From Pseudarthrobacter sp. ATCC 49987 (lineage in GTDB: Bacteria; Actinomycetota; Actinomycetes; Actinomycetales; Micrococcaceae): 64,000 nt of DNA. The DNA lies in the NCBI RefSeq assembly GCF_009928425.1, contig NZ_JAABNS010000001.1, positions 1,426,001 to 1,490,000 of the forward strand, in the 5' to 3' direction. This document shows positions 1 through 8,291 of this stretch, piece by piece. The first letter of the stretch is position 1. The number at the start of each line of letters is the position of its first letter. The notes beneath the pieces were generated by a model. The model was not told the DNA's origin. It ran no database searches and saw only the letters and a program-made list of their open reading frames with translations. Position numbers and translations under genes: made by a program.

Positions 1-546
1 GGCCAGCCCTGGCAGAAGATGAGCAAAAAGGTCAGCGAGGCCGAGCACCGGTACCTCATGACCGTCATCGCCACGGCGTCCAACCCGCGCTTCACCGTCA
101 GCCGGGTGGACGTGGACCGGCCCGGGCCCACATACACGATCGACACCCTCCGGGACCTGCACACGCTGCGCCCTGACGCGGACCTGTTCTTCATTACCGG
201 CGCTGACGCCCTGGCACAGATCCTGTCCTGGAAGGACATCGACGAACTGTGGTCGCTCGCGCACTTCGTCGGCGTCACCCGGCCGGGCCATGTCCTGGAT
301 GGAATGGGCCGCAAGGACGTCAGCCTGCTCGAGGTTCCCGCGATGGCGATCTCCTCGACGGACTGCCGCACCAGGGTTGCGGCAGGGAACCCCGTCTGGT
401 ACCTCGTCCCCGACGGCGTGGTGCAGTACATTGCCAAGTACGGACTCTACGGCGGCGACCCGGACACCGGGGACACTTCCGCCGGCAATGGCGCCGTCCG
501 CTATGACCGCAGCACCGAGATAGCCCAACCCGCCAGCACCGAATGA
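1..546 (+). CDS. nadD: Nicotinate-nucleotide adenylyltransferase, 5' end missing
   Basis: NadD transfers AMP from ATP to nicotinate mononucleotide, giving deamido-NAD in NAD biosynthesis in the cytoplasm. The frame is open from base 1 ([11 protein letters not shown]...), so the N-terminal part with the HxGH nucleotide-binding loop lies outside the window. Visible family signatures are [26 protein letters not shown] and the C-terminal ISSTDCR (the family ISSTxxR motif). The C-terminal tail of about 30 residues ([14 protein letters not shown]...) is longer and more polar than usual. It is followed after 7 bases by a membrane protein gene and then rsfS, the usual actinobacterial order. An internal ATG at 19 is not the real start. 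Confidence 0.93.
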   Translation, partial: GQPWQKMSKKVSEAEHRYLMTVIATASNPRFTVSRVDVDRPGPTYTIDTLRDLHTLRPDADLFFITGADALAQILSWKDIDELWSLAHFVGVTRPGHVLDGMGRKDVSLLEVPAMAISSTDCRTRVAAGNPVWYLVPDGVVQYIAKYGLYGGDPDTGDTSAGNGAVRYDRSTEIAQPASTE

Positions 547-553
547 GTTTGCA

Positions 554-1804
554 ATGAGTCAGGAACAGCCACCAATCCGCAGCCGTCGCGAACTGCGACA
601 GGCCAGAGATGAACGCCTGGAAGCGAACCAGGAGCCCGGAACCCCAGGTCCCGGCGCGGTTCCGCCTGCCTCGAATACCCCTGTTGATCCCGGCGAGCCC
701 ACCGAAGCGGAAGTCACCGGCCGGCGCCGGATTCCCGGACCCGTGGACTCGGCCCGCAACACCGCCGGCTCGGAACGGTCCTCGCAGGTCCGTGCCCGGG
801 ACCGCGCCACCTTGCGCACCATCAAGGAACTCGCCGAAAAAGAAGGCAATCTCGCCGGCGGCGGACAGCCCACCAGGCGCCAGCTCCGGCTGCTGCAGCT
901 GGCCGCCGAAACGTCCCCGGCGACCGCAGCCAACCTGATCGTCCCCGCCTCGCCCCGGACCCGGGCCACCCCGGTCGTCCCCCGGCCCGGCGCGGACAGC
1001 CCTCCCGCTGACACCGCCAAAGCCCCCGGGCGGACGGCCGACGGCGCCCCGGCCGGCCCAGGCGGTCAGAGTCCCGCGGGGATGACCGTGGAACAGGCCC
1101 TCGCCGCACGGGAACTCCTGGCCCAGCAGGCCCAGAACCAGCTGGCCAAAATGGAGCACATCAACGCCACGGACCCCGACTCCGTCGATCCTCAGGTCCT
1201 GGCGGAGCAGATCGCCCTGGCCGAGCGGGCCGCCGTCCTGAACCGCCGGGCCGCCGCCAAGCAGAAGCTGGCCGAACAGGCCAGCACGCCGGAACCGGCG
1301 CGGAACGACCCCACCACAGCCAACAACCTGGCGATGGTCACACCCCTGGAGTTCGTCCAGGTCCCCGGCGTGGAGCGGCCCGTCTTGAAGCGCCCTGCCA
1401 CGTCCTACGTTCCGGTCGTGACCAACCCGGGCCCCCGGGTTGAGCCGTCCCGGAAGTCCGGTACCCGCCGTCAGGGTGCACCACGGCGGGGGGCTGCGGG
1501 CTCTGCATCCGGCCGCGCCGGCGTGCTTGCCCGCGCCGAAGCCGCCGCCAAGGCTGCCTCGGCACCGCAGGTAGTGTCCAGGCCCGCGCCAGGGATCCCC
1601 TCCGCGGGCATGTCCGAGGAGGACTTCACCGGCAGGCCACCCGTCGCCGCGAACACCGCCTACGGGCTCGATCCCCTCGACGCGGACACCGCCGGCCTCG
1701 GCCCGGCGCGGCGTCTGCGCCTCGTGCAGCTGGCGGTGCTGGCCCTCGGCGTCATTGCGCTGATTGCCGGCATCACACTGATCATCACTGGCCTCTCCGG
1801 CTAA
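554..1804 (+). CDS. Pro/Ala-rich protein with one C-terminal membrane helix
   Basis: I do not recognise a functional family. The 416 residues begin with a charged segment (SRRELRQARDERLEA), continue as a long disordered Pro/Ala/Arg-rich stretch, and end with one hydrophobic helix at about 390-413 (LVQLAVLALGVIALIAGITLIIT). It therefore looks like a tail-anchored membrane protein with almost all of its mass in the cytoplasm. It sits between nadD and rsfS with a 7-base gap on the left, so it is probably cotranscribed with both. Coding is supported by strong GC-rich third positions along the whole frame. The function is unknown. Confidence 0.8.
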   Translation: MSQEQPPIRSRRELRQARDERLEANQEPGTPGPGAVPPASNTPVDPGEPTEAEVTGRRRIPGPVDSARNTAGSERSSQVRARDRATLRTIKELAEKEGNLAGGGQPTRRQLRLLQLAAETSPATAANLIVPASPRTRATPVVPRPGADSPPADTAKAPGRTADGAPAGPGGQSPAGMTVEQALAARELLAQQAQNQLAKMEHINATDPDSVDPQVLAEQIALAERAAVLNRRAAAKQKLAEQASTPEPARNDPTTANNLAMVTPLEFVQVPGVERPVLKRPATSYVPVVTNPGPRVEPSRKSGTRRQGAPRRGAAGSASGRAGVLARAEAAAKAASAPQVVSRPAPGIPSAGMSEEDFTGRPPVAANTAYGLDPLDADTAGLGPARRLRLVQLAVLALGVIALIAGITLIITGLSG

Positions 1805-1893
1805 GCACCTTCGTTCGTGGCCTTGCCCTTCCGGCAGACGGCCATTCCACGCATTTCCACAACAAAAGCTTTTTCACCCCAACAAGGAGTCCC

Positions 1894-2295
1894 GTGACTG
1901 CAACAGAATCATCCATCGCCTCAGCCCGCCACGCAGCCCGAGCTGCCGCGGAAAAACTCGCCGAGGACATCGTCGCCATGGACGTCAGCGAACGGCTGGC
2001 CCTGGCCGACATCTTCCTGATTGCCTCCGCACCGTCCGAACGCCAGGTCAACGCCATCGTCGACGGCATTGAAGACGAACTCTCCAAGTTCGAGCTCAAG
2101 CCGATCCGCCGTGAAGGACGCTCCGGCGGCCGCTGGGTCCTGCTGGACTACGGCGACATCGTCATCCACGTCCAGCACGAGGAGGACCGCGTGTTCTACG
2201 CCTTGGAGCGCCTCTGGAAGGACTGCCCCGTCGTGGACCTGCAGCTCGGCGACGACGCGTCCGCGAAGGCCGCCGCAGCCTCCGACGCGGAGTAG
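1894..2295 (+). CDS. rsfS: Ribosomal silencing factor RsfS
   Basis: RsfS binds ribosomal protein uL14 on the 50S subunit and blocks subunit joining when nutrients are short. The 133-residue frame has the family core: AEDIVAMDVSERLALADIFLIASAPSERQVNAIVDGIEDEL, then GGRWVLLDYGDIVIHVQHEEDRVFYALERLW. The start is a GTG preceded by AAGGAG seven bases upstream. The acidic Ala-rich tail after residue 115 is typical of actinobacterial members. It follows nadD, as in most bacteria. Confidence 0.95.
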   Translation: MTATESSIASARHAARAAAEKLAEDIVAMDVSERLALADIFLIASAPSERQVNAIVDGIEDELSKFELKPIRREGRSGGRWVLLDYGDIVIHVQHEEDRVFYALERLWKDCPVVDLQLGDDASAKAAAASDAE

Positions 2296-2323
2296 CAGCC
2301 CGGAGCAGCGGAATATGCCCGAT

Positions 2324-2353
2324 TTGGAATTTTCCGAAAGGCTGTTCTAAGAT
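2324..2353 (+). promoter_or_regulatory. Probable promoter of the first tRNA-Ala gene
   Basis: A TTGGAA box at 2324-2329 and a TAAGAT box at 2348-2353 are separated by 18 bases and lie about 80 bases before the tRNA. The second tRNA copy has the same TAAGAT box at a similar distance, which supports the call. Confidence 0.45.
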
Positions 2354-2433
2354 ATTTGAGTTGCTTCGGAGAGATCCGGACAAAATGCCGGGACCGGAAG
2401 CGTGAGCTGACGGGGTCGGAGCAACGAAAATTC

Positions 2434-2506
2434 GGGGCTGTGGCGCAGCTGGTAGCGCACCTGCATGGCATGCAGGGGGTCAGGGGTTCGAGTCCCCTCA
2501 GCTCCA
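2434..2506 (+). tRNA. tRNA-Ala (GGC), copy 1
   Basis: The 73 bases fold as a standard cloverleaf. The acceptor GGGGCTG pairs with CAGCTCC, the anticodon stem CCTGC/GCAGG encloses loop ATGGCAT with anticodon GGC, and the T arm is GGGG-TTCGAGT-CCCC. The discriminator is A and the following bases are CCG, so CCA is not encoded. It is identical to the copy at 2719. Confidence 0.97.
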
Positions 2507-2512
2507 CCGGAT

Positions 2513-2549
2513 AATCCGCCGGAATCGAAAGATTCCGGCGGATTTTTTT
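2513..2549 (+). terminator. Terminator after tRNA-Ala copy 1
   Basis: A perfect 14-base-pair stem (AATCCGCCGGAATC, GAAA tetraloop, exact complement) is followed by a run of seven T. It begins 7 bases after the tRNA. Confidence 0.92.
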
Positions 2550-2631
2550 ATTGCCGGGTTACCGCCATGGTGCGGAGTAAGTCTGTGAGCAGGGGGTCTT
2601 GCCGGAATTCCAGCGCGGCCGGGCGCGCCGA

Positions 2632-2661
2632 TTCGCGTGAACCGGAATTGTGGTTTAAGAT
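2632..2661 (+). promoter_or_regulatory. Probable promoter of the second tRNA-Ala gene
   Basis: A weak TTCGCG box at 2632-2637 and TAAGAT at 2656-2661 are spaced by 18 bases, mirroring the promoter of copy 1. Confidence 0.4.
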
Positions 2662-2718
2662 AAACAGGTTGCTTCAGGGAAGACGGTCCTTTGCAGGACA
2701 GATTTCTGCGGCAAATTC

Positions 2719-2791
2719 GGGGCTGTGGCGCAGCTGGTAGCGCACCTGCATGGCATGCAGGGGGTCAGGGGTTCGAGTCCCCTCAGCTCCA
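2719..2791 (+). tRNA. tRNA-Ala (GGC), copy 2
   Basis: The 73-base sequence is identical to the copy at 2434-2506, with anticodon GGC, and also lacks an encoded CCA. It has its own promoter-like boxes and its own terminator, so the two are separate transcription units. Confidence 0.97.
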
Positions 2792-2796
2792 CCGAA

Positions 2797-2830
2797 GAGG
2801 TCCTGCTCATTGAGCAGGGCCTCCTTTGTT
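2797..2830 (+). terminator. Terminator after tRNA-Ala copy 2
   Basis: GAGGTCCTGCTCA pairs with TGAGCAGGGCCTC (one G-T step) around a one-base gap, followed by a short T-rich tail (CTTTGTT). Confidence 0.8.
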
Positions 2831-2905
2831 GTACGGGTGTCGCCGTCTTACAGTGGTCGCCGTCTTACAGGGGTCCCCGCTCGGCGCGGACACCCGCCAA
2901 CGGTG

Positions 2906-3364
2906 TCACCTGCCGCGGCGCCGGCTCTCCCGCCAGGCCCGCCACGCGCCCGTGGACCACAGGGCCCACAGCACCAGCAGCGGCTGGAACAGCAGTCGGA
3001 CTCCGCGGCTCACGTCCGAGTTCAGGCCGAACGAATCGGTGCCCGTGGCGAACTGCGAGATGTTCCCCGGGAAGACCGCTACGAAGAAGGCCGCAACTAT
3101 CCACCCCAGGGCCACCCGTCGGCGCCTGAGCAGCAAGAGGCCCAGTCCCAGTCCGATCTCCACCAGGCCGGAAGCGACCACCACAAAGTCGACGTCCAGC
3201 GGCAGCCAGGCCGGCACCTGGGCGCGGAACGCCTCACGTGCCCAGCCCAAGTGGCTGACGCCGGCCAGGATCAGGAACCCGCCCAGCACCAGCCGCCCGG
3301 CGGTCCGCGAGCCGGAGCCCAGCCGGGAATTCGTGTCCTTGGGCCTAACCGGGGTGTGAGCCAT
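2906..3364 (-). CDS. DoxX-like small membrane protein
   Basis: The 152-residue protein has four hydrophobic segments: LVLGGFLILAGVSHL at about 26-40, VDFVVVASGLVEIGLGLGLLLL at 58-79, VALGWIVAAFFVAVFP at 84-99 and LLFQPLLVLWALW near 125-137. The order of the segments, the short loop AREAFRAQVPAWLP and the N-terminal helix ending in GVSHL match DoxX-family proteins, which are often linked to thiol or oxidant metabolism. Basic residues flank the helices. It is transcribed opposite to its neighbours and appears to be a single gene. The family call is fair and the physiological role is not known. Confidence 0.75.
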   Translation of the reverse strand: MAHTPVRPKDTNSRLGSGSRTAGRLVLGGFLILAGVSHLGWAREAFRAQVPAWLPLDVDFVVVASGLVEIGLGLGLLLLRRRRVALGWIVAAFFVAVFPGNISQFATGTDSFGLNSDVSRGVRLLFQPLLVLWALWSTGAWRAWRESRRRGR

Positions 3365-3526
3365 GGGGTGCCGCCTTCTGTGTGGTGGAGCCAGCTTAGC
3401 AATGCCGTCTCAAAGGACCCCGGCCCTTTCACGACGGGGCTGTTGCCGGAGCAAGAGGCATGGATGGCAGCCGGCCCCCGGCGCCCGCGCTGAACACCAG
3501 CGGGCTGCTCGACTAAAGTTGAGGAC

Positions 3527-3880
3527 GTGAATGAGACCCTGCCCCCGTGCCCTGAATGCTCCAGCGAATACACGTACGAGATGGGGGCGCTCCTGGTCTG
3601 CCCGGAGTGCGCATATGAATGGTCGCCCGCCGCGGAAACGGAGCCCGGCGATCAGGAAGCGAAGCCGATCAAGGACGCCGTCGGCAACATCCTCGCCGAC
3701 GGCGACACCGTCACGGTCATCAAGGACCTCAAGATCAAGGGCAGTTCCACCGTCATCAAAGTGGGCACCAAGGTCCGGGGTATCCGGCTCGTCAACGGTG
3801 TCGGCGACCACGACATCGACTGCAAGGTCGACGGCGTCGGGCCCATGCAGCTGAAATCCAGCGTGGTCAAGAAGATCTGA
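3527..3880 (+). CDS. PhnA/YjdM-family zinc-ribbon protein
   Basis: The 117-residue protein begins with a zinc ribbon ([25 protein letters not shown], two CPEC knuckles) followed by the YjdM C-terminal domain ([42 protein letters not shown]...[23 protein letters not shown]). Length and motifs match the PhnA protein family, whose name comes from the phosphonate cluster although most members have no shown role there. The start is a GTG with GAGGA just upstream. It ends 6 bases before the flavoprotein gene, suggesting a two-gene operon. Confidence 0.92.
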   Translation: MNETLPPCPECSSEYTYEMGALLVCPECAYEWSPAAETEPGDQEAKPIKDAVGNILADGDTVTVIKDLKIKGSSTVIKVGTKVRGIRLVNGVGDHDIDCKVDGVGPMQLKSSVVKKI

Positions 3881-3886
3881 GCGTTT

Positions 3887-5047
3887 ATGTCCGCAGGGAT
3901 TGACGTCCCGGTCCGCTCCGTCGACGTCGTGGTCATTGGCGGAGGCCAGGCCGGGCTCTCCGCCGCCTACCACCTGCAGCGCCGCGGCCTGGTCCCGGCA
4001 GGGACCGCTCCGGAAGGCTTTGAACCATCCGGCGGGCGGGCCATGAGCTACATCGTCCTCGACGCCGAAGACGGCCCCGGGGGAGCCTGGCGCCACCGCT
4101 GGAAGAGCCTCCGCATGGCCACCGTGAACGGCATCAGCGACCTGCCCGGCATCCCGCAACCCTCCGTCGATCCGGAGGAAGCCAGCTCAAGCTTCCTGAC
4201 CCGTTACTTCGACGGCTACGAACACCAGCTCGCCCTGGCGATCGAACGTCCCGTCAAAGTCCGGGCCGTCTCCCGGGAGGACAACAACCCGGCCGGGCGG
4301 CTGCGGATCACCACCCCCCGCGGCGACTGGTCCGCCCGGGCCATCGTCAACGCGACCGGCAACTGGACCCGGCCGTTCTGGCCGATCTACCCGGGACGGG
4401 CCACCTTCCAGGGACGGCAGCTGCACGTTGCGGACTACGTCTCAGCCGAGGAATTCCGCGGCCGGCACGTCATCGTGGTGGGCGGTGGCATCTCTGCCGT
4501 CGGCCTGCTCGACGAAATCTCCCGGGTCACCACCACCAGCTGGTTCACCCGCCGGGAACCCCTCTGGCGGGACGCCGCCTTCGACCGCCAGGCCGGGCAC
4601 GACGCCGTCGCGCTGGTCGAGGAGCGCGTCCGGCAGGGCCTTCCGCCGCAGAGTGTCGTTGCCGTGACCCGTCTGATCTGGACTCCGGCCCTGCGGGCGG
4701 CCGCCGCCCGCGGTGTCCTGGAGCGCCACCCCATGTTCACCGATATCTGGCCCGGGGGAGTGCAGATGGCGGACGGCAGCTTCCTGTCCGCCGACGTGAT
4801 CCTCTGGGCCACCGGCTTCCGCGCCGAACTGGAACACCTCGCCCCGCTGCACCTGCGCGGCCCGGGCGGCGGGATCGCCATGGACGGCACCCAGGTGGCC
4901 GCGGAACCACGGGTCCACCTGGTGGGCTACGGACCGTCCTCGTCCACGATCGGCGCCAACCGTGCCGGCCGGGCCGCCGTGGCGGGCATCCTGCGTTTCT
5001 TGGGGGAGCAGGATAAGTTTGCAGGGGCCCTCACTCACCGGGCCTGA
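3887..5047 (+). CDS. FAD/NAD(P)-dependent monooxygenase-like oxidoreductase
   Basis: The 386-residue flavoprotein carries an N-terminal FAD-binding motif (VVVIGGGQAGLSAAYHL, about 14-30) and a second dinucleotide-binding motif (VIVVGGGISAVGLL, about 195-208) for NAD(P)H. It ends with the ATG-type segment VILWATGFRAEL. This layout is that of class B flavin monooxygenase-like proteins related to YUCCA/CzcO oxidoreductases. The substrate cannot be read from sequence. An insert after the first motif (LVPAGTAPEGFEPSGG) is unusual for the family. The gene follows the PhnA-like gene by 6 bases. Confidence 0.85.
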   Translation: MSAGIDVPVRSVDVVVIGGGQAGLSAAYHLQRRGLVPAGTAPEGFEPSGGRAMSYIVLDAEDGPGGAWRHRWKSLRMATVNGISDLPGIPQPSVDPEEASSSFLTRYFDGYEHQLALAIERPVKVRAVSREDNNPAGRLRITTPRGDWSARAIVNATGNWTRPFWPIYPGRATFQGRQLHVADYVSAEEFRGRHVIVVGGGISAVGLLDEISRVTTTSWFTRREPLWRDAAFDRQAGHDAVALVEERVRQGLPPQSVVAVTRLIWTPALRAAAARGVLERHPMFTDIWPGGVQMADGSFLSADVILWATGFRAELEHLAPLHLRGPGGGIAMDGTQVAAEPRVHLVGYGPSSSTIGANRAGRAAVAGILRFLGEQDKFAGALTHRA

Positions 5048-5094
5048 ACACCCTGACTCATCAACCCCACTCACCAAAAGGCGGCAGCTCGCGC

Positions 5095-6282
5095 GTGGCG
5101 GACAACAAGCTCGAATCCCTCTTCTCCCGGCTGGGCAGGTTCCCGGATGTGGAGGCGGCCAACCTGCAGGCCTGGGACGCTACGGACACGCTTCTCCTGG
5201 ACACGGCCCGCGACATGCTGGCGGCCGGGCTCCTGCGCCCGGGCAGGCTCGCCGTCGTCGGGGACCGCTACGGCGCGCTGACCCTGGGGGCGCTGGCTCT
5301 GGGCGGACCGAACCCCGACGGGGACGGACCCGGCCTGGTGAACGGTCCGGTCCGGGTGCACCAGGACCTCATCACCGGTGAACGTGCCCTCCGCAACAAC
5401 GCCGGGAAGTTGGACGTCGACGGCGGCTTCGAACAGTTGCCGCTCGGCGCCGGGCTCCTGTCCGGAGCCACCGTGGTGCTGCTCCAGCTGCCCAAGTCCC
5501 TCGCGGAGCTGGAGGAGATTGCTGACGCCGTCGCCCGCCATGCCGCGCCCGACGTCGTGCTGCTGGCCGGCGGCCGGGTCAAACACATGAGCCTGGGCAT
5601 GAACGCCGTGCTCGAACGCCACTTCAGCGAGGTCCAGCCGCAGCGTGCCCGCCAGAAGTCGCGGGTCCTTCTCGCCCGGGTTCCCAGAGCTGCCACCGGT
5701 GCCCCGACGTTCCCCATCACGGAGGTCAATGCCGGGCTCGGATTGACCGTCTGCGCCCGGGGCGCCGTTTTTGCCGGCACCGGGCTGGACATCGGCACCC
5801 GGTTCCTGTTGGACTTCCTGCCCCAGATGCCGCCGGCACGGCATGCGATCGACCTGGGCTGCGGCACCGGAATCCTCGCCGCCATGTACGCCCGCAGCAA
5901 CCCCGGTTCCCTGGTCACGGCGACGGACCAGTCCGCCGCCGCCGTCGACTCCGCCCGGGCGACCGCGCAGGCCAACGGCCTCGCAGGCCAGGTCACTGTC
6001 CTGCAGGACGACGCCATGGCCTCGCTGCCGGCGGCCAGCGCCGATTTGATCCTGCTCAACCCGCCCTTCCACGTTGGCGCGGCGGTGCATGCCGGGGCCG
6101 GCATCAAACTGATCGAGGCGGCCGGCCGGGTCCTCGCGCCGGGCGGGGAACTCTGGACGGTGTTCAACAGCCACCTGCACTACCGGCCCGTGCTGGAGCG
6201 GCTGGTCGGTCCCACCCGCGAAGTCGGCAGGAACCCAAAATTCACGGTGACGGCAAGCACCCGCAAATCCGCCGAAGTGTGA
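5095..6282 (+). CDS. RsmC/RlmG-type class I methyltransferase
   Basis: The 395-residue protein has a degenerate N-terminal half (RLGRFPDVEAANLQAWDATDTLLLDTA...) and a C-terminal SAM-binding domain with motif I IDLGCGTGILAAMYA at about 258-272 and the catalytic LLNPPFHVG. NPPFH is the signature of the RsmC/RlmG group that methylates exocyclic N2 of guanine in rRNA. The two-domain arrangement fits RlmG (23S G1835) or RsmC (16S G1207); I cannot decide between them. The start is a GTG. It runs in the same direction as the upstream oxidoreductase with a 47-base gap. Confidence 0.85.
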   Translation: MADNKLESLFSRLGRFPDVEAANLQAWDATDTLLLDTARDMLAAGLLRPGRLAVVGDRYGALTLGALALGGPNPDGDGPGLVNGPVRVHQDLITGERALRNNAGKLDVDGGFEQLPLGAGLLSGATVVLLQLPKSLAELEEIADAVARHAAPDVVLLAGGRVKHMSLGMNAVLERHFSEVQPQRARQKSRVLLARVPRAATGAPTFPITEVNAGLGLTVCARGAVFAGTGLDIGTRFLLDFLPQMPPARHAIDLGCGTGILAAMYARSNPGSLVTATDQSAAAVDSARATAQANGLAGQVTVLQDDAMASLPAASADLILLNPPFHVGAAVHAGAGIKLIEAAGRVLAPGGELWTVFNSHLHYRPVLERLVGPTREVGRNPKFTVTASTRKSAEV

Positions 6283-6365
6283 AGCGGGGCGTGTGGGCGG
6301 TCACAGGGGCGTAACGTACGATTCTGACATAAGCAGTGCGCAGCCAAAGACGTTTAGGGGTATCA

Positions 6366-7619
6366 GTGTCTGAGATCCGCCAGCCCTCGCCGAGGCGCGG
6401 AACCAATTTGCCCCGCATGGGGGACTTCAACCTCACGGTGATCGTCGATGCCATCCGGCGTTCCCCGGCCGGCCTCAGCCGGGTGGAACTGGCCCAGATC
6501 GTTGGCCTGTCCCCGCAGACCATCTCCAACATCTCCCGCCGGCTGCTGGACCAGGACCTGATCTACGAGGCAGGCAAGGAAGGTACCGGGCCGGGCAAGC
6601 CGCGGACCATGCTCAGGCTCAAGTCCTCCGGAATGTACGCCGTGGGTGTCCACCTGGATCCGGCCGTGACCACGTTCGTGGTACTGGACCTGGTCGGGGC
6701 GGTGGTCAAGCATTCCCGGATCAAGACCCCCGCCGGTACCGATCCCGGGTCCGTGATCGAGACCATCGCCGCCGAAATCAAGCAGCTCATCACGGACTCC
6801 GGCGTCGACCCCGCCCGGATCGCCGGCCTCGGGATCGCCTCGCCCGGCCCGATCGACCTCGAGGAGGGCACCGTCGTCGACCCGCCGCTCCTGCTCGGCT
6901 GGGACCGCGTGCCGCTCCGCGACGCGCTGGCCGCGGCCACCGGTTTATCCACCATCGTGGACAAGGACGTCACCAGTGCCGCCGTGGCGGAGACCTGGGC
7001 AGGCGGTCCGAGCGGCGCCGGAAGCTTCGTCTTTATGTACATGGGCACCGGAATCGGCTGCGGGATCGTACTCAATGACGAAGTCGTCCGCGGCACCTCG
7101 GGCAACGCCGGCGAGATCGGCCACATCATGGTTGATCCCGATGGCCCGCTGTGCGACTGCGGCCTGCGCGGCTGCGTCAAGTCCTCCTGCATTCCGCAGG
7201 TGCTGGTGGCACGGGCCGTCGAAGCCGGCGTACTGGAGGGCCCGCTCGAGGCCGTGACCGGCCCCGCCATCCAGGAAAGCTTCGCCGCACTGTGTGCCGC
7301 GGCCGGCGCCGGCGACCCGAAGGCAGAAGCGATCATCGACCACTCCGCCGTGCTGGTGGCCCGTGCGGTCTCCGCCGTCACCAACGCCCTGGACGTGGAC
7401 CGTGTTGTTTTCGGCGGACCCTTCTGGACCTGCCTTTCGCAGCGCTACCTCGAACGGATCCCGGAGCTCGTCCGCGAAGGCAGCGCCACCCGGAAAATCC
7501 ATGAGATCGAAGTCGTCGGCACCGGTGTCGGCGAGGACGTCGGCGCGATCGGCGCCGCCTGCCTCGTGCTCGAACACACCCTGGCACCCCGGTCGCAGCG
7601 GCTCCTGCTGGAGGGGTAG
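6366..7619 (+). CDS. ROK-family transcriptional regulator
   Basis: The 417-residue protein joins an N-terminal winged helix-turn-helix (RVELAQIVGLSPQTISNISRRLLDQDLI) to a ROK sugar-kinase-like domain. The kinase part has the ROK zinc motif (GEIGHIMVDPDGPLCDCGLRGCVKS, with the CxCGxxGC cysteines) and a glycine-rich ATP-site segment (GTGIGCGIVLNDEVVRG). Such proteins (NagC/XylR/Mlc type) repress sugar uptake or catabolic genes and respond to a sugar ligand. I chose the GTG at 6366 because AGGGG lies 5 bases upstream; an in-frame GTG 30 bases earlier has no such site. Its target is not adjacent. Confidence 0.9.
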   Translation: MSEIRQPSPRRGTNLPRMGDFNLTVIVDAIRRSPAGLSRVELAQIVGLSPQTISNISRRLLDQDLIYEAGKEGTGPGKPRTMLRLKSSGMYAVGVHLDPAVTTFVVLDLVGAVVKHSRIKTPAGTDPGSVIETIAAEIKQLITDSGVDPARIAGLGIASPGPIDLEEGTVVDPPLLLGWDRVPLRDALAAATGLSTIVDKDVTSAAVAETWAGGPSGAGSFVFMYMGTGIGCGIVLNDEVVRGTSGNAGEIGHIMVDPDGPLCDCGLRGCVKSSCIPQVLVARAVEAGVLEGPLEAVTGPAIQESFAALCAAAGAGDPKAEAIIDHSAVLVARAVSAVTNALDVDRVVFGGPFWTCLSQRYLERIPELVREGSATRKIHEIEVVGTGVGEDVGAIGAACLVLEHTLAPRSQRLLLEG

Positions 7620-7663
7620 AGCCGGTGGGCCGAACCCGGCGGACCCGGCCCGGCACTCCGGTG

Positions 7664-7867
7664 TCAGTCGATGTCTTCGACGACGGTGCCGAAGGGAATG
7701 GACTCGTCCACGTGCGCCTGGTGGCCCGTGGGGCCGCGGTTGTAGGACACCTTGACACCGTGGGCCTTGTCCGCAGCGGACTGCATCAGGATGGGCCGGA
7801 CCGTGTTGATGAAACTCTCGCTCTTGTCGGCGAGATACTCCTGGTAGCTGGCTGGAAGCTGGATCAT
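7664..7867 (-). CDS. Small hypothetical protein, 67 residues
   Basis: A short acidic soluble protein (starting MIQLPASYQEYLADKSESF and ending in GTVVEDID) whose family I do not recognise. It has no membrane segment or signal peptide. The frame stays open upstream to 7966, but the ATG at 7867 gives a more protein-like N-terminus. No clear ribosome binding site precedes it, so translation may be leaderless. It is convergent with the ROK gene. Confidence 0.55.
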   Translation of the reverse strand: MIQLPASYQEYLADKSESFINTVRPILMQSAADKAHGVKVSYNRGPTGHQAHVDESIPFGTVVEDID

Positions 7868-8058
7868 GGCAAAAGGATAGTCCTGCGCGGGCACGATGGG
7901 GAGTGCCTCCGGCAGCCGTCCCGGACCGCTCACGCAGTGGCCATGATGAGCCACAGGGGCGAACAATGTTCTGTCCGGGACCGAAATATGCCGTAAAGCT
8001 GCGTCTTAATTCGGCGGCCGACTTGAAGGACTCCCGGGTGGTCCGTAGAGTTCTATCC

Positions 8059-8272
8059 AAGTTACCTCGGTAACGTGTCAGCGATCCTCCGCTGAAGGTC
8101 ACCCCCAAGGCGGCCCAGGAGGGTGTGGGTGCCCCCATGTGGGCCTGACATTTGCTCACGGACAACTTCGTATCAGGCGTAACAGTCGCGGCTGCGTCCT
8201 GCTGGAGTTTCCTCCGTGTTCCCCAAACTCAATTCACCGACGGCCCCCGTTGTCCGGGCACAGCCGTCGGTG
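8059..8272 (+). promoter_or_regulatory. Structured 5' leader of metF-metE, type unknown
   Basis: The 325 bases between the small gene and metF hold several possible RNA helices. GTTAC-CTCG-GTAAC (8061-8074) is a perfect small hairpin. TGTCAG (8076-8081) can close a domain with CTGACA (8145-8150), enclosing further pairings such as CCTCC with GGAGG. A 10-base-pair stem (8235-8244 with 8263-8272) ends 10 bases before the metF ribosome binding site. The position before methionine-pathway genes suggests transcript-level control, but I could not match it to known SAM or cobalamin riboswitch consensus sequences. Confidence 0.4.
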
Positions 8273-8291
8273 TTCACAGCCAAGGACGCAA

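Noticed and set aside
8059..8291. SAM-IV or cobalamin riboswitch before metF
   Set aside because: The GGCAACCCUCC-type core of SAM-IV and the B12 box are not present; left as an unnamed structured leader.
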